Positions 52,987 through 64,000 of a stretch of 64,000 nucleotides of DNA are shown piece after piece. The translations under genes were made by a program, and so were the position numbers. A model generated the notes under the pieces. That model was not told where the DNA came from. It ran no database searches and saw only the letters and a list, made by a program, of their open reading frames with translations. The stretch covers positions 248,001-312,000 of the forward strand of contig CP017948.1 in assembly GCA_002838185.1 (NCBI GenBank), in the 5' to 3' direction. The stretch is from Tenericutes bacterium MO-XQ (GTDB lineage: Bacteria > Bacillota_I > Bacilli_A > Acholeplasmatales > Acholeplasmataceae). The stretch's first letter is position 1. The number at the start of each line of letters is the position of its first letter.

Positions 52987-53015
52987 TTGACTTTTACCCC
53001 ACTTAATGATAGAAT
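52987..53015 (+). promoter_or_regulatory. rplK-rplA promoter
   Basis: TTGACT at 52987-52992, 17-bp spacer, TAGAAT at 53010-53015. The 75-base leader that follows contains a small hairpin GTGTG/CACAC near 53024-53037. Confidence 0.8.
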
Positions 53016-53095
53016 TATATCGCGTGTGAAAACACACCATAGTGGAAGAATGAAATTCATACCACATACTTATGTAAAGAAGGAGGTTGTGTCTC

Positions 53096-53521
53096 ATGGC
53101 AAAAAAAGTTGTAAAAGTAGTTAAATTACAAATTCCAGCAGGAAAAGCTAACCCAGCTCCACCAGTCGGTCCAGCACTTGGTCAAGCACAAGTTAACATT
53201 CCAGCATTTTGTTCACAATTTAACGAAGCAACCAAAGATTCAATGGGATTTGTTGTTCCAGTTGTGATCTCAGTTTACGATGATCGTACATTCACATTTA
53301 TAACAAAAACCCCACCTGCAAGTGACTTATTAAAGAAAGCTGCAAACATTAAATCTGGATCAGGTAACGCTAAGAAAGATAAAGTTGCAACAATTACTAA
53401 AGCACAAGTCAAAGAAATTGCAGAAAAGAAGATGCCTGACTTAAATGCGTACACTGTAGAAGCAGCAATGAAAATTATTGAAGGTACTGCACGCAATATG
53501 GGTATCGTAGTAGTAGATTAA
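53096..53521 (+). CDS. rplK: 50S ribosomal protein L11
   Basis: 141 residues, the standard length. Start at ATG 53096 because AGGAGG lies 9 bases upstream. Conserved [20 protein letters not shown] and the C-terminal rRNA-binding domain ending [12 protein letters not shown]. Binds the GTPase-associated centre. Confidence 0.98.
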   Translation: MAKKVVKVVKLQIPAGKANPAPPVGPALGQAQVNIPAFCSQFNEATKDSMGFVVPVVISVYDDRTFTFITKTPPASDLLKKAANIKSGSGNAKKDKVATITKAQVKEIAEKKMPDLNAYTVEAAMKIIEGTARNMGIVVVD

Positions 53522-53590
53522 AAATTTAGATGATTAGCTATCTAAATTGTGGGAGGATATCCCGCTAGACCACATTTTAGGAGGAAGAAT

Positions 53591-54280
53591 ATGAAAAGAG
53601 GAAAGAAATACCTAGAAGCAGCAAAGCTTATTGACAAAACTCAAAAGTACGATATTAACGAAGCTGTTGAATTAGTCAAGAAAACCTCATTTGTTAAGTT
53701 TGACGCTACTGTTGAAGCAGCATTCCGTTTAAATCTTGATCCAAGAAAAGCAGAACAAAACTTAAGAGGCGCTATTGTTTTACCTCATGGTACAGGTAAA
53801 GTTTCCAGAGTTGTAGTAATTGCACAAGGCGAAAAAGCTAAAGAAGCTGAAGCAGCTGGTGCAGATCATGTCGGCGATGCTGAATTAATTCAAAAAATCG
53901 CTGGTGGTTGGTTTGACTTTGATGTCATGGTTGCCACTCCAGATATGATGGCTCAACTTGGTAAACTTGGTCGTATCTTAGGACCTAAAGGCTTAATGCC
54001 AAACCCTAAGACAGGAACTGTTACGATGGATGTTACAAAAGCTGTGAATGAAATCAAGAATGGTAAGATCGAGTACCGTGTTGATAAAGTAGGAAATATT
54101 CATGCACCAATTGGTCGTGTATCATTTGATAACGATAAATTAGTTGAAAACTTCAAAACTTTATACAATACGTTAGCAAGACTTAAACCAGCAACGGTTA
54201 AAGGTGTTTACATGAAGAATGTAACAATTACTTCAAGTATGGCACCTGGTGTTAAAGTTTCAGTAGATTCTTTAAAATAA
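53591..54280 (+). CDS. rplA: 50S ribosomal protein L1
   Basis: L1 stalk protein, 229 residues from ATG 53591 (AGGAGGAAGAAT upstream). Conserved [19 protein letters not shown] and [18 protein letters not shown]. Co-transcribed with rplK. Confidence 0.98.
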   Translation: MKRGKKYLEAAKLIDKTQKYDINEAVELVKKTSFVKFDATVEAAFRLNLDPRKAEQNLRGAIVLPHGTGKVSRVVVIAQGEKAKEAEAAGADHVGDAELIQKIAGGWFDFDVMVATPDMMAQLGKLGRILGPKGLMPNPKTGTVTMDVTKAVNEIKNGKIEYRVDKVGNIHAPIGRVSFDNDKLVENFKTLYNTLARLKPATVKGVYMKNVTITSSMAPGVKVSVDSLK

Positions 54281-54303
54281 CACCAAAGTAAAAAACAATT
54301 AAA

Positions 54304-54391
54304 TGATGCCAAAGACAGTAGGGGTCATAAGACTTAATTTCCTACCGAGGTGAAAATGAACATTTTCTCTCTCTTTTGTCTTTTAGGCATT
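54304..54391 (+). ncRNA. L10 (rplJL) ribosomal protein leader
   Basis: The 144-bp gap before rplJ contains an L10 leader: long-range closing helix ATGCC/GGCAT and AAAGAC/GTCTTT, conserved AAAGACAGTAGG and CCTACCGAGG forming the central stem, and a GAAAATGAACATTTTC hairpin. A following CTCTC/GAGAG stem with ATTTTATTTTAT may act as an attenuator. L10-L7/12 is expected to bind and reduce its own expression. Confidence 0.88.
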
Positions 54392-54424
54392 TGAGAGATT
54401 TTATTTTATAAAAGGAGGCATTTC

Positions 54425-54913
54425 ATGCAAAAAGCAAGTATTGAACGTAAAGCGGAAGCCGTACGCGAGTTAACTGACAAGCTAGGCCGTGCTACGACAG
54501 TTGTTGCTTTTGATTATCCAGGATTAACAGTGGAACAATTCACTAAATTACGTGGACAATTAAGAGAAGCAAACTGTGAAGTTACTGTTTACAAGAACAA
54601 CATTACTAGAAGAGCATCGATTGCTGCTGGATACGAAGCATTAGCGGACACTTTTGTTGGACCTAAAGCTTTAGCAATCAGCTACGATGATGTTGTTGCT
54701 CCTGCAAAAATTGTCTACGATTTCGCTAAAGATAACAAAGTTGTTAAAATGGCGTCAGGTATCGTAGAAGGTAAGTTTGCAGACTTAGATATGTTAAATG
54801 AATTAGCTACATTGCCATCAAGAGAAACGATGTTAACAATGTTAGCAGTTGGTATGTTAACCCCAATTAGAGAATTAGCAATTGGTCTTAACATGATAAG
54901 CGAAGAAGCATAA
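54425..54913 (+). CDS. rplJ: 50S ribosomal protein L10
   Basis: Base of the L7/L12 stalk. 162 residues; IERKAEAVRELTDKLGRAT, VEQFTKLRGQLREANCEVTV, and FVGPKALAIS are conserved. AAAGGAGG before ATG. Controlled by the L10 leader. Confidence 0.97.
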   Translation: MQKASIERKAEAVRELTDKLGRATTVVAFDYPGLTVEQFTKLRGQLREANCEVTVYKNNITRRASIAAGYEALADTFVGPKALAISYDDVVAPAKIVYDFAKDNKVVKMASGIVEGKFADLDMLNELATLPSRETMLTMLAVGMLTPIRELAIGLNMISEEA

Positions 54914-54937
54914 GAAAAATTAGGAGGAAATTAAAAA

Positions 54938-55312
54938 ATGGCTAAATTAACAAAAGCAGCTTTTATTGAAGCTTTAAAAGAAATGACATTATTAGAAATC
55001 AAAGAATTAGTAGATGGTTTAAAAGAAGAATTCGGTATTGACCCAACTGCAGTAGCAGCAGCTCCAGCAGCAGGTGCGGCAGCGGCAGCAGCTGAAGAAC
55101 AAACAGAATTTGACGTAATCCTTAAGAACTTTGGAACAAACAAGATTGCAGTAATCAAAGTTGTACGTGAAGTTACAGGTTTAGGATTAGCAGATGCTAA
55201 GAAATTAACTGAAACTGCAGATGCAGTGATCAAAGAAAAGATCAAGAAAGAAGACGCAGAAGCATTAAAGACTCAATTACAAGATGCTGGTGCAACTGTT
55301 GAAGTTAAATAA
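54938..55312 (+). CDS. rplL: 50S ribosomal protein L7/L12
   Basis: Factor-binding stalk protein, 124 residues. N-terminal dimerisation helices, Ala-rich hinge ([14 protein letters not shown]), and C-terminal domain [27 protein letters not shown] upstream. Confidence 0.98.
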   Translation: MAKLTKAAFIEALKEMTLLEIKELVDGLKEEFGIDPTAVAAAPAAGAAAAAAEEQTEFDVILKNFGTNKIAVIKVVREVTGLGLADAKKLTETADAVIKEKIKKEDAEALKTQLQDAGATVEVK

Positions 55313-55332
55313 TTTCTAAAAAAGTGAAAAGT

Positions 55333-55360
55333 AACCTGAGAATTGTTCTCGGGTTTTTTC
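55333..55360 (+). terminator. Terminator after rplL
   Basis: 10-bp stem AACCTGAGAA/TTCTCGGGTT (one T-G pair), loop TTG, then TTTTTC. Confidence 0.87.
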
Positions 55361-55378
55361 GCTGTTTCAGGGGGTCTC

Positions 55379-55975
55379 ATGAGTCACTACTTTAAAGAAG
55401 ATAAACAATTAGAACATGATGTGAGAAAAAAAGAATATATCATCAATGATATTAAGTTAGAAATGCTTACAGATCGAGGTGTTTTTAGTAAAGAACGCTT
55501 AGACTTTGGAACGCATGTTTTGCTAAAAAATATTGAAGTTAAAGAACATATGAAAACAATCGTAGATATGGGTTGTGGATATGGTCCTATTGGTCTTTAT
55601 TTAGCGAAAAAATACCCTAATCTTAACGTCTATATGTATGATGTCAATGAAAGAGCTGTAAACCTTGCAAAAGAGAACAAAAAGCTCAATCATATTTCTA
55701 ATGCACACATTGATGTTAGCAATCTTTTCGATAACTGTGATATCAACGCAGACTTGATAGTAACAAACCCACCGATACGTGCTGGTAAACAAACAGTGTT
55801 TAAACTTTATGAACAGGCATACGAACATTTAAACGAAGGTGGGCATTTTTATTGCGTCATACAAAAGAAACAAGGTGCTCCGTCAACATTTAATAAATTA
55901 CTTGAACTCTTTTCAAACTGTGTAGTTTTAGAAAAAGAAAAAGGGTATTGGATTCTTTTATCTATTAAGCAATAA
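55379..55975 (+). CDS. Class I SAM-dependent methyltransferase (YbxB/RsmC-like)
   Basis: 198 residues from ATG 55379 (CAGGGGG upstream). SAM motif VDMGCGYGPIGLYLA, acidic strand NVYMYDVNERA, catalytic TNPPIRAGK. The last motif, NPPIRAGK, is typical of the RsmC/YbxB group that methylates guanine N2 in 16S rRNA. Position between rplL and rpoB equals ybxB in B. subtilis. Confidence 0.9.
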   Translation: MSHYFKEDKQLEHDVRKKEYIINDIKLEMLTDRGVFSKERLDFGTHVLLKNIEVKEHMKTIVDMGCGYGPIGLYLAKKYPNLNVYMYDVNERAVNLAKENKKLNHISNAHIDVSNLFDNCDINADLIVTNPPIRAGKQTVFKLYEQAYEHLNEGGHFYCVIQKKQGAPSTFNKLLELFSNCVVLEKEKGYWILLSIKQ

Positions 55976-55982
55976 TTTTTGA

Positions 55983-56011
55983 TTGACTATTTACAAAATA
56001 TATGATAATAT
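55983..56011 (+). promoter_or_regulatory. rpoBC promoter
   Basis: TTGACT at 55983-55988, 17-bp spacer, TAATAT at 56006-56011 (GATAAT at 56004-56009 gives a 15-bp spacer). About 80 bases of leader. Confidence 0.65.
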
Positions 56012-56091
56012 ATTTAAATGCATAATATTGTTTTTTTGTATGTAAAAACAATGAAAATACGTGATTTCCAAAGACGATAGGAGTGTGGAAT

Positions 56092-59000
56092 ATGGAATAT
56101 CGTGACGTCAAATATGGTAAAAAAGCTAAGCGCAGAAATTATTCAAAAATGCGTTATGACATTGATTTACCAGACCTGATCGAGATACAAACCAAATCAT
56201 TTAAGTGGTTTATCGATGAGGGCATTAAAGAACTGTTAGAAGATATTTCGCCCATTGAAGGACATAATGGCGATTTAAAACTATACTTTGAGGAACATTA
56301 TTTAAGTGAACCAAATTATGGTATTCAAGAATCAAAAATTAGAGATGTCAATTATGCGAAACAACTCTCTGCTCGTGTAAAATTAGAAAATGCAATCACT
56401 GGAGAAGTGCGTGAAAACGTCGTTTTAATGTGTGAAATTCCATTTATGACCCCATCAGGGACTTTTGTCATTAATGGTGCTGAACGCGTTGTCGTTTCAC
56501 AAATTATTCGTTCATCTGGTGCTTATTTTACGAGTGAACTCGATAAAAAATTAAACCAAACCAAATATTCAGCACAAGTTATCCCAACACGTGGTGCTTG
56601 GATTGAATACGAACTTGGTTCAAAAAACATTATGTACGCTAAGTTGGACCGTTCTAAGAAAGTTCCAATGACAACTATGATGCGTGCTTTAGGTTTCTCT
56701 AAGAAAAAAGATATTTATGAAGTGTTTGGAAAATCACTTTACATGGATGCAACTTTTGATAAAGATGAAACAAAAAATAGCGATGAAGCAATCATCGACT
56801 TATATTCTAAATTAAGACAAGGCGAAAAAGTTCCTGCAGATGCTGCAAGAGAATTTGTTCGTATGCGTCTTTTTGAGCGTCGCCGTTACGATTTAGCAGC
56901 GGTAGGTCGTTACAAATTTAACAAAAAATTAGATGTATTAACAAGAATTGAAGGACAATATACTGCAACAGATATCATTAATCCTGAAACTGGTGAAGTA
57001 ATTGTTCCAAAAGAAACTAAAATCACTAAAGGCATTATTGATGTCTTAAGAGAACATCGTCATGTGCTTCGTAAAGAAGTTATTCCTAAGGAAGAATCTT
57101 TACAAAATGAAACACCTGATGAAATTTTAGCTCAAAGACTTCCTGATGGAGGCGATGAGTTATATACAAAAGAAAATATTATTAACCTTAGAACTGGTGA
57201 AGTCTTAGTTGCTAAAAACACACTTGTTGATGACGAAGTGTTTGCAGTACTTAGAAGAAACCGTCAATCACTTGATGAAAAAGTCATTAAGTATTTCTTT
57301 GGTACAAAAGATATTTACGAAAAAGAATTAGAACGTAGTGGCGTTATCGTTGAAATGATCGAAGTGACTGTAAAAGATAAAGAAACAGAACGTATTTATC
57401 CAGTTAAAGTCATTGGTAATGATCAAAGAGAAGATAGAGAACACATTACACTATCAGATATCGTAGCTTCAATGAGCTATTACTTAAACTTATATGATGG
57501 TTTAGGACAAACAGATGATATTGACCACTTAGGTAACCGTCGTTTAAGACTTATTGGAGAATTATTAAAAAATCAATTTAGAATTGGTCTAGCTAGAGCT
57601 GAAAAGAATATTAAAGATAAGATGTCTACGACAACATTTGCTGATGCAACACCATCTAATATCATTAATATGACACCACTTGCTGGTGCAATTAAAACAT
57701 TCTTTGGTAGTTCACAGCTATCACAATTCATGGATCAAATTAACCCACTTGCTGAGTTAACACAAAAACGTAGAGTTTCTGCACTTGGTACAGGTGGTCT
57801 TGCAAGAGATCGTGCTGGCGTTGAAGTGCGTGACGTTCATAACTCTCACTACGGTAGAATTTGTCCAATTGAAACACCTGAAGGTCCATCTATTGGTCTA
57901 ATCTCATCACTTGCAACATACGGTAAAGTTGATCAATATGGATTTATTCAAACACCTTACTTAAAAGTAGACCGTTCAAGCGGAAAACCTGTTGTTATTC
58001 AAGATATGCATTACTTAACAGCAGATGAAGAATATCATGAAGTCATCGCATCAGCTGCAACAACACTTGATGAAGATGGCGTTATTGTTGAAGAAAAAGT
58101 TATTGGTCGTCATCGTGGTGAAACATCTATGTTTGACATCGATGAAGTGACTTACATGGACGTTAGTCCTAAGCAAATTGTATCAGTTGCGACTTCAACC
58201 ATTCCATTCTTAGAACACGATGATGCATCACGTGCACTTATGGGTGCGAACATGCAACGTCAAGCAGTTCCATTATTAAAACCAGATTCACCTATTGTTG
58301 GTACTGGTATTGAGCATCGTGCTGCTAAAGACTCTGGTGCTGTAGTTGTATCTGATGTTAGTGGATTTGTGACTTACGCTGATGGTAAGAAAATCATGAT
58401 TACACAAAAACCAGATGAAAAAATCGTGGTTGGTAATAATGTAATCTATGATCCAACTGTTGAGTTTAATTATTTAAGTGCAAAAACACTTAAAGATTAT
58501 GGTATGGGTGAAACCAAAACATTTGAACTCATTAATTTCTTTAGATCAAACCAAGATACAAACATCTTACAACGTCCTTTAGTTAAAGAAGGAGAATACG
58601 TTGAAAAAGGTGATATCTTAGCTGATGGTCAATCAACAGACCACGGTGAGCTTGCACTTGGTAGAAACGTAACCGTGGCATTTATGACATGGGAAGGTTA
58701 TAACTACGAAGATGCTGTCATCATGTCAGAAGATCTTGTTAAAAATGACGTTTATACATCAATTCATATTGATGAATACGAAATTGAAACACGTGAACTT
58801 AAAACAGGTAGTGGACGTGAAGAAATTACACGCGAAGTACCAAATGCTGGTTATGAGGCGTTAAAGAACTTAGATGAACGTGGTATCGTTATTCCAGGTA
58901 GTGAAGTTAAAGAAGGCGATATCTTAGTTGGTAAAATCACTCCAAAAGGTGTGTTTGAACCAAGTCCATCTGAAAAATTAATTCATGCCGTTATCGGTGA

Positions 59001-60018
59001 AAAATCAAGAGAATACAGAGATTCATCATTAAGAGTTCCACATGGTGGAGGCGGTACTGTTGTATCAATCCAATACTTCTCTAAGAAAAATGGAGACGTA
59101 CTTCCAAGTGGAGTTAATGAATCAATTACAGTTTATGTCGCTAAGAAACGTAAGATTTCTGAAGGGGATAAAATGGCTGGTCGTCATGGTAATAAAGGGG
59201 TTATCTCTAGAATATTACCAAGAGAAGATATGCCACACATGGCTGATGGTACACCAATTGACATCATGTTAAACCCACTAGGGGTTCCATCACGTATGAA
59301 CATCGGTCAGATCCTAGAAATCCATTTAGGTATCGCAGCGAAGAGTTTAGGTATTAAAATTGCAACTCCAGTATTTGATGGGTTAAATGATCATGACTTA
59401 AAGTCAATCATGAAAGAAGCAAGAGATCAAGCATATGAAAAGATCAAACCTTCTAAACCAATCGAAGAAATGGATGAACTTGAAAAATATAACTATGAAC
59501 TTGACAAGAAGATGCTTGCAGAATTTGGTGAAGATGGTAAAGTCACATTATATGATGGACGTACCGGAGAACCATTTGAAAATAGAGTATCTGTTGGTGT
59601 CATGTACATGATTAAACTATCCCACATGGTTGATGACAAATTACATGCAAGATCCGTAGGACCTTACACACTTGTTACACAACAACCAATGGGTGGTAAA
59701 GCACAAAACGGTGGACAACGTTTCGGTGAAATGGAAGTTTGGGCATTATATGCTTATGGTGCTGCACATACACTTCAAGAAATGTTAACGGTTAAATCAG
59801 ATGATATGATTGGTAGAAATAAAGTCTACAGCTCAATTACACATGATAAACCAATTCCACAAGCTTCAATTCCAGAATCATTTAGAGTTCTTACAAGAGA
59901 ACTTCAAGCATTAGGATTATACGTTGAGTTAATCGATGCGAACACTGGAGAAAATGAAGCAACCAAATCACTTGTTGATCATACGAAAACAACGTTTACT
60001 AAAGGAGGGTATCGCTAA
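56092..60018 (+). CDS. rpoB: DNA-directed RNA polymerase beta subunit
   Basis: 1308 residues from ATG 56092 (AGGAG 8 bases upstream; GTG 56083 is in frame but overlaps the ribosome site). All main beta regions are present: [42 protein letters not shown], and [17 protein letters not shown]-terminal [13 protein letters not shown]. In the rifampicin region, residue 558 is Gln ([13 protein letters not shown]); E. coli has His526 there, and the following Pro of SALGPGG is Thr. The stop codon overlaps the rpoC start by one base. Confidence 0.98.
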   Translation: MEYRDVKYGKKAKRRNYSKMRYDIDLPDLIEIQTKSFKWFIDEGIKELLEDISPIEGHNGDLKLYFEEHYLSEPNYGIQESKIRDVNYAKQLSARVKLENAITGEVRENVVLMCEIPFMTPSGTFVINGAERVVVSQIIRSSGAYFTSELDKKLNQTKYSAQVIPTRGAWIEYELGSKNIMYAKLDRSKKVPMTTMMRALGFSKKKDIYEVFGKSLYMDATFDKDETKNSDEAIIDLYSKLRQGEKVPADAAREFVRMRLFERRRYDLAAVGRYKFNKKLDVLTRIEGQYTATDIINPETGEVIVPKETKITKGIIDVLREHRHVLRKEVIPKEESLQNETPDEILAQRLPDGGDELYTKENIINLRTGEVLVAKNTLVDDEVFAVLRRNRQSLDEKVIKYFFGTKDIYEKELERSGVIVEMIEVTVKDKETERIYPVKVIGNDQREDREHITLSDIVASMSYYLNLYDGLGQTDDIDHLGNRRLRLIGELLKNQFRIGLARAEKNIKDKMSTTTFADATPSNIINMTPLAGAIKTFFGSSQLSQFMDQINPLAELTQKRRVSALGTGGLARDRAGVEVRDVHNSHYGRICPIETPEGPSIGLISSLATYGKVDQYGFIQTPYLKVDRSSGKPVVIQDMHYLTADEEYHEVIASAATTLDEDGVIVEEKVIGRHRGETSMFDIDEVTYMDVSPKQIVSVATSTIPFLEHDDASRALMGANMQRQAVPLLKPDSPIVGTGIEHRAAKDSGAVVVSDVSGFVTYADGKKIMITQKPDEKIVVGNNVIYDPTVEFNYLSAKTLKDYGMGETKTFELINFFRSNQDTNILQRPLVKEGEYVEKGDILADGQSTDHGELALGRNVTVAFMTWEGYNYEDAVIMSEDLVKNDVYTSIHIDEYEIETRELKTGSGREEITREVPNAGYEALKNLDERGIVIPGSEVKEGDILVGKITPKGVFEPSPSEKLIHAVIGEKSREYRDSSLRVPHGGGGTVVSIQYFSKKNGDVLPSGVNESITVYVAKKRKISEGDKMAGRHGNKGVISRILPREDMPHMADGTPIDIMLNPLGVPSRMNIGQILEIHLGIAAKSLGIKIATPVFDGLNDHDLKSIMKEARDQAYEKIKPSKPIEEMDELEKYNYELDKKMLAEFGEDGKVTLYDGRTGEPFENRVSVGVMYMIKLSHMVDDKLHARSVGPYTLVTQQPMGGKAQNGGQRFGEMEVWALYAYGAAHTLQEMLTVKSDDMIGRNKVYSSITHDKPIPQASIPESFRVLTRELQALGLYVELIDANTGENEATKSLVDHTKTTFTKGGYR

Positions 60019-63000
60019 TGGCTAAAGAAAAGTTAACATTACATGTTGAATCCTTAAAACTTTCAGAAGATGCTCTCAATGCTTTAAAACTTGCAGGGAT
60101 TGATCAACTTGAAGATTTTAATACATTCAACTTAAAAGAATTATCTATGTTACTTGGAGATAGTTTCGAAGAAATTAAATCCATCTTACGTCGTTACACT
60201 TTACCAAGACAACTTGAAAACTTAAATTTAAGTGATGAAACTGTAGATATTTTAAAACAAGCTGGTATCCATGATACAGTTGAGTTTTTAGAGTTTAATC
60301 GTCACAGTTTATATCATTTATTTGAAGATGATTTAATCTTGCGTCAAGAAATTAATGGCATCTTAGAATTATATGGATTTGATGCACTTAAAGAACATAC
60401 ACATGAACATGAAGCTGAAGTTCAAACAGAAGAAGATTTTGATTTAGAAACAGATGAGTTTAGTGCTCTAGATATGGACTTAACTGAACGTATTGGTCGT
60501 CATGTACAACCAATCCGTAAAGGTTACGGTTCAAGAACATTTTCTCATTTAAAGATTCGTATCGCATCTCCTGATGAAATTAGACAATGGTCTTATGGTG
60601 AAGTTAAAACACATGAAACCATTAACTATAGAACTTCTAAACCTGAAGAAGGTGGATTGTTCTGTGAAAGAATCTTTGGACCTACAAGAGACTATCAATG
60701 TGCTTGTGGTAAAAAACAAAGTGGTAACAAAGGCCAAATTTGTCAAAAATGTGGTATTGAAATTACTGAATCTAAAGTTAGACGTGAACGAATGGGTCAT
60801 ATCGAACTTGAAGCTCCAGTGGTTCATACATGGTACTTAAAAAACTCACCTTCAAGACTTGCTATCCTTTTAGGAATTAAAGCGAAGTCATTAGAAGAAG
60901 TTGTTTATCATGCTGCATATATCGTCACAGATCCAGGTCAAGCACCTTTAACTAAAAAACAAATCTTAACAGAACAAGACTACTCTATGTTAACAGAACA
61001 ATATGGATCTAAATTCCAAGCGTTAACAGGAGCTGAAGCTGTTAAAAAATTATTACAAGAATTAGATTTAGATAAAGAAGTTAAATCATTAAGAAGAAAA
61101 CTTAAAACAGCATCTAAACAAAAACGTGATCGTATTATTAAACGTTTAGAAGTTGTTGAAGCATTTAACAACTCAGATAATAAACCAGAATGGATGGTTA
61201 TGGATGTCATTCCAGTCATTCCACCAGATTTAAGACCAATGGTTGCACTTGATGGTGGACGTTTCGCAACAACTGACTTAAATGACTTATACCGTCGTAT
61301 TCTAAACCGTAACAACCGTTTGAAAAAACAAAAAGAACAAATGGCACCTAGATTAATTACAAAAAATGAAAAACGTATGTTACAAGAAGCTGTTGATGCA
61401 TTATTTGATAATGCGAAACGTGGTAAAAAAGCAGCTGTTGAAAGAAACAGACACTTAAAATCACTATCAGACATGCTTCGTGGTAAACAAGGTCGATTTA
61501 GACAAAATCTTCTTGGTAAACGTGTTGACTACTCAGGTCGTTCAGTTATTATTGTTGGACCAGACTTAGAGATGTATCAATGTGGTATTCCAAGAGAAAT
61601 GGCAATCACCTTATTTAAACCATTCGTCTTAAGAGAACTTCAACGCATGCAAGGCGATGATCAAAACTCTAAGAAGAATGCAAATTCAAAATATGAAAAG
61701 ATGGATGATGATGTATGGGCAGCTTTAGAAAAGGTTGTTAGAGAACATCCAGTACTTCTAAACCGTGCACCTACACTTCATAGACTTGGTATCCAAGCGT
61801 TTGAACCTAAATTAATTGATGGTAAAGCGATTCGTCTTCACCCACTTGTAACCGTAGCGTTTAACGCGGACTTTGACGGTGACCAAATGGCTGTCCACGT
61901 ACCACTATCTAATGAAGCACAAGCAGAAGCTAGACTTTTAATGCTTGCATCTAATAACATCTTAAACCCTAAAGATGGTAAACCAGTTGTTACCCCATCA
62001 CAAGATATGGTACTTGGTAACTACTACTTAACCATTGAAGAAAAATTTGAACGTGAGTTTAAAGGATATCGTGCCGATATCAGATTAGAAGAACATCATC
62101 AAAAACATAGAAATGAAGGACATTTCTTCATGGACTTTGATGAAGCATATCTAGCATATCAACACGAAGAAATTGGTCTTCACACAAGAATCTTTGTGGA
62201 TCCAAGATCAATCAATCAAAAGTTCACTGCAGAACAATTAAACAAATATTTATTAACAACGTTAGGAAAACTTATTTTTAACAGAATATTACCTCCAACG
62301 TTCCCATATTTAAATGAACCAACATTAGAAAACTTAGAAGAAAAAACACCTGATAAGTATTTCATGGAAAAAGGAACTAACCCTAAAGACTTCTTGTTAA
62401 ACTCAATCGTTCCATCACCATTTAAGAAAAAATTCTTATCACAAATTATCGCTCAAGTCTTTAAGCAATTACAAATTTCTGAAACATCTAAGATGCTAGA
62501 TAGACTTAAGGATTTAGGATTCAAGTATTCTACTGTTGCTGGTATTACCGTATCGTTTGCAGATATTAACGTCTACTCTAAGAAACAAGAACGTATTGAG
62601 CAAGCAAATGCTCAAATCGAACAAATCACAGAGTGGTATGAAGATGGTATGCTTACAGATAACGAACGTCGTGACTTAGTTATTAAAGAATGGCAAGATG
62701 CTCGTGATGAGATTCAAACAGGCTTAATGGCTGAATTTGATGATGATAACAACATCTACATGATGAGTGACTCTGGTGCGCGTGGTAATGCATCAAACTT
62801 CTCGCAACTTGCTGGTATGCGTGGACTGATGAATAACCCTAAGGGTGAAATTATTGAAGTTCCAGTACAAGCATCGTTTAGAGAAGGTCTAACCGTATCT
62901 GAATTCTTTATCTCTACCCATGGTGCGAGAAAAGGATCTACCGATACAGCGCTTAAGACTGCGGAATCAGGATATTTAACACGTCGTCTAGTTGACGTAT

Positions 63001-64000
63001 CACAAGATGTGATCGTTGTTGATGAAGACTGTGGAACTGAACGTGGTGTTGTAATGAGTGCTGTGATGGATGATACAAAAGAAATCGTTCCTTTATACGA
63101 CCGTATCGTTGGACGTTATGCATCTAAAGATGTATATCATCCAAAGACTAAGGCATTATTAGTATCTAGAAATGATTTAATCACAGAAGAACTTGGCGCA
63201 GAAATCATTAAAGCAGGCATTGAAGCGTTAGAAATTAGATCTAACCTTACATGTAACTCTGAAAATGGCGTATGTGCTAAATGTTATGGTAGAAACTTAG
63301 CGACTAATACAAAAGTTGAAGTCGGTGAAGCTGTTGGGGTTGTTGCAGCACAATCTATTGGTGAACCAGGGACTCAGTTAACCATGAGAACCTTCCATAC
63401 CGGTGGGGTTGCCTCTGCATCAGATATTACCCAAGGTCTTCCACGTATTCAAGAGTTATTTGAAGCTAGAAACCCTAAAGGGAAAGCCATATTAACAGAA
63501 GTTGATGGAAAAGTTAAATCTGTTGATCGTCAACGTGGTGGATCATCGATCATTACCATTGTCGATTCACAAGATAAAGAACATAAATACACCATTGATC
63601 CAAACGTTGAATCACTTGTTAGAAAAAATGCAAGCGTAAAAGCTGGCCAAAGATTAACACTTGGTTCAATTAATCCTAAAGAATTGTTACGTATTAAGTC
63701 AACTGAAGCAGCGCAAACATACATCTTAGAAGAAGTTCAAAAAGTTTATCGTGCTCAAGGTGTTGAGATTTCAGATAAGCATATTGAATTAATCATCAGA
63801 CAAATGTTAAGAAGAATTACGGTTGTTACAGAAGGGGATACAGATTTACTTCCAGGTACTGAAGTTTCTATTTCTGAATTCAAACGTGAGAATAAAAAAG
63901 CATTTGCGGCTATGAAACGTCCAGCTGTTGGTCGTCCAATCTTATTAGGTATTACAAGAGCATCACTAAGAAGTGACTCATTCTTATCAGCAGCATCATT
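60018..64000 (+). CDS. rpoC: DNA-directed RNA polymerase beta' subunit with N-terminal extension (3'-truncated by window edge)
   Basis: Starts at 60018 with AAAGGAGG 10-17 bases upstream; 1327 codons lie in the window. Residues 1 to about 170 are not part of ordinary beta'. They contain two tandem repeats ([16 protein letters not shown] at 13-28 and [16 protein letters not shown] at 69-84, period 56) that resemble the helix-hairpin-helix of the RpoA C-terminal domain, then an acidic, His-rich linker (about 122-155). Ordinary RpoC begins near [14 protein letters not shown] (178-190). Zinc finger Cys228, Cys230, Cys242, Cys245; catalytic NADFDGD at 616-622; [16 protein letters not shown] near the cut end. 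Confidence 0.97.
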   Translation, partial: MAKEKLTLHVESLKLSEDALNALKLAGIDQLEDFNTFNLKELSMLLGDSFEEIKSILRRYTLPRQLENLNLSDETVDILKQAGIHDTVEFLEFNRHSLYHLFEDDLILRQEINGILELYGFDALKEHTHEHEAEVQTEEDFDLETDEFSALDMDLTERIGRHVQPIRKGYGSRTFSHLKIRIASPDEIRQWSYGEVKTHETINYRTSKPEEGGLFCERIFGPTRDYQCACGKKQSGNKGQICQKCGIEITESKVRRERMGHIELEAPVVHTWYLKNSPSRLAILLGIKAKSLEEVVYHAAYIVTDPGQAPLTKKQILTEQDYSMLTEQYGSKFQALTGAEAVKKLLQELDLDKEVKSLRRKLKTASKQKRDRIIKRLEVVEAFNNSDNKPEWMVMDVIPVIPPDLRPMVALDGGRFATTDLNDLYRRILNRNNRLKKQKEQMAPRLITKNEKRMLQEAVDALFDNAKRGKKAAVERNRHLKSLSDMLRGKQGRFRQNLLGKRVDYSGRSVIIVGPDLEMYQCGIPREMAITLFKPFVLRELQRMQGDDQNSKKNANSKYEKMDDDVWAALEKVVREHPVLLNRAPTLHRLGIQAFEPKLIDGKAIRLHPLVTVAFNADFDGDQMAVHVPLSNEAQAEARLLMLASNNILNPKDGKPVVTPSQDMVLGNYYLTIEEKFEREFKGYRADIRLEEHHQKHRNEGHFFMDFDEAYLAYQHEEIGLHTRIFVDPRSINQKFTAEQLNKYLLTTLGKLIFNRILPPTFPYLNEPTLENLEEKTPDKYFMEKGTNPKDFLLNSIVPSPFKKKFLSQIIAQVFKQLQISETSKMLDRLKDLGFKYSTVAGITVSFADINVYSKKQERIEQANAQIEQITEWYEDGMLTDNERRDLVIKEWQDARDEIQTGLMAEFDDDNNIYMMSDSGARGNASNFSQLAGMRGLMNNPKGEIIEVPVQASFREGLTVSEFFISTHGARKGSTDTALKTAESGYLTRRLVDVSQDVIVVDEDCGTERGVVMSAVMDDTKEIVPLYDRIVGRYASKDVYHPKTKALLVSRNDLITEELGAEIIKAGIEALEIRSNLTCNSENGVCAKCYGRNLATNTKVEVGEAVGVVAAQSIGEPGTQLTMRTFHTGGVASASDITQGLPRIQELFEARNPKGKAILTEVDGKVKSVDRQRGGSSIITIVDSQDKEHKYTIDPNVESLVRKNASVKAGQRLTLGSINPKELLRIKSTEAAQTYILEEVQKVYRAQGVEISDKHIELIIRQMLRRITVVTEGDTDLLPGTEVSISEFKRENKKAFAAMKRPAVGRPILLGITRASLRSDSFLSAAS

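Noticed and set aside
60980..61474. 164-codon minus-strand open frame inside rpoC
   Set aside because: Serine- and leucine-rich antisense translation of a conserved rpoC region; no ribosome site.

Overview
The window (64 kb, AT-rich) looks like the chromosome of a wall-less Firmicutes relative, most likely an Acholeplasma (Mollicutes, Acholeplasmatales). Gene content and order are Bacillus-like, several genes end in TGA and tryptophan is TGG, so UGA is a stop here, unlike in Mycoplasma and Spiroplasma. Species is not determined. No tRNA, rRNA or CRISPR array was seen.

Layout. (1) 1-3.06 kb: end of the spc/alpha ribosomal operon, map-infA-rpmJ-rpsM-rpsK-rpoA-rplQ, closed by a terminator. (2) 3.1-15.3 kb: accessory and metabolic genes: a secreted nuclease lipoprotein, an aldo/keto reductase, a DUF975 membrane protein broken by an in-frame TAA, an ABC exporter pair, oligoendopeptidase F, a flavoprotein, a DUF1858 / DUF438-hemerythrin-PAS / DUF454 group, and a convergent thioredoxin and thioredoxin-reductase-like pair. 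(3) 15.5-25.9 kb: ecfA1-ecfA2-ecfT-truA-tmk-holB-ricT-trmN6-unknown-rsmI, then a T-box leader with metG and a YitT-like gene; ricT needs a +1 frameshift at GTT TGA. (4) 26-33 kb: a split fructose-type PTS, a guanine-riboswitch-controlled purine permease, an APC permease, and uracil permease divergent from pyrR with a PyrR-type attenuator. (5) 33.0-33.9 kb: rplM-rpsI, followed by two abutting insertion sequences (ISL3-like 33.86-35.45 kb; IS3-like 35.46-36.84 kb). (6) 36.9-43.9 kb: MFS transporter, P-loop kinase, gltX, GLUG-type lipoprotein, DUF2779 nuclease. (7) 44-64 kb: cysS-mrnC-(P-type ATPase)-rlmB-sigH-like-rpmG-secE-nusG, two VOC/DsbA-type genes and yccF, then rplK-rplA, L10 leader, rplJ-rplL, a ybxB-like methyltransferase, rpoB and rpoC (cut by the window end). 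Regions 3 and 7 keep the order of the matching Bacillus subtilis loci with a few insertions.

How it works together. Most genes serve translation, transcription and nucleotide or cofactor uptake. Regulation is mainly by RNA: T-box (metG), guanine riboswitch (purine permease), PyrR attenuator (uraA), L10 leader (rplJL) and possibly an L13 leader. Strong sigma-A type promoters (TTGACA/TTGACT-17-TATAAT-like) precede rplM, rpmG, rplK and rpoB.

Most unusual points: RpoC carries about 170 extra N-terminal residues made of two tandem repeats resembling the RpoA C-terminal domain; ricT ends its first frame at a prfB-like GTT TGA with a GGAG just upstream; the rifampicin region of RpoB has Gln where E. 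coli has His526; the ISL3-like element has arrays of degenerate terminal repeats and an apparent 8-bp target duplication; a 39-bp near-palindrome covers the -10 of the rpmG-secE-nusG promoter.
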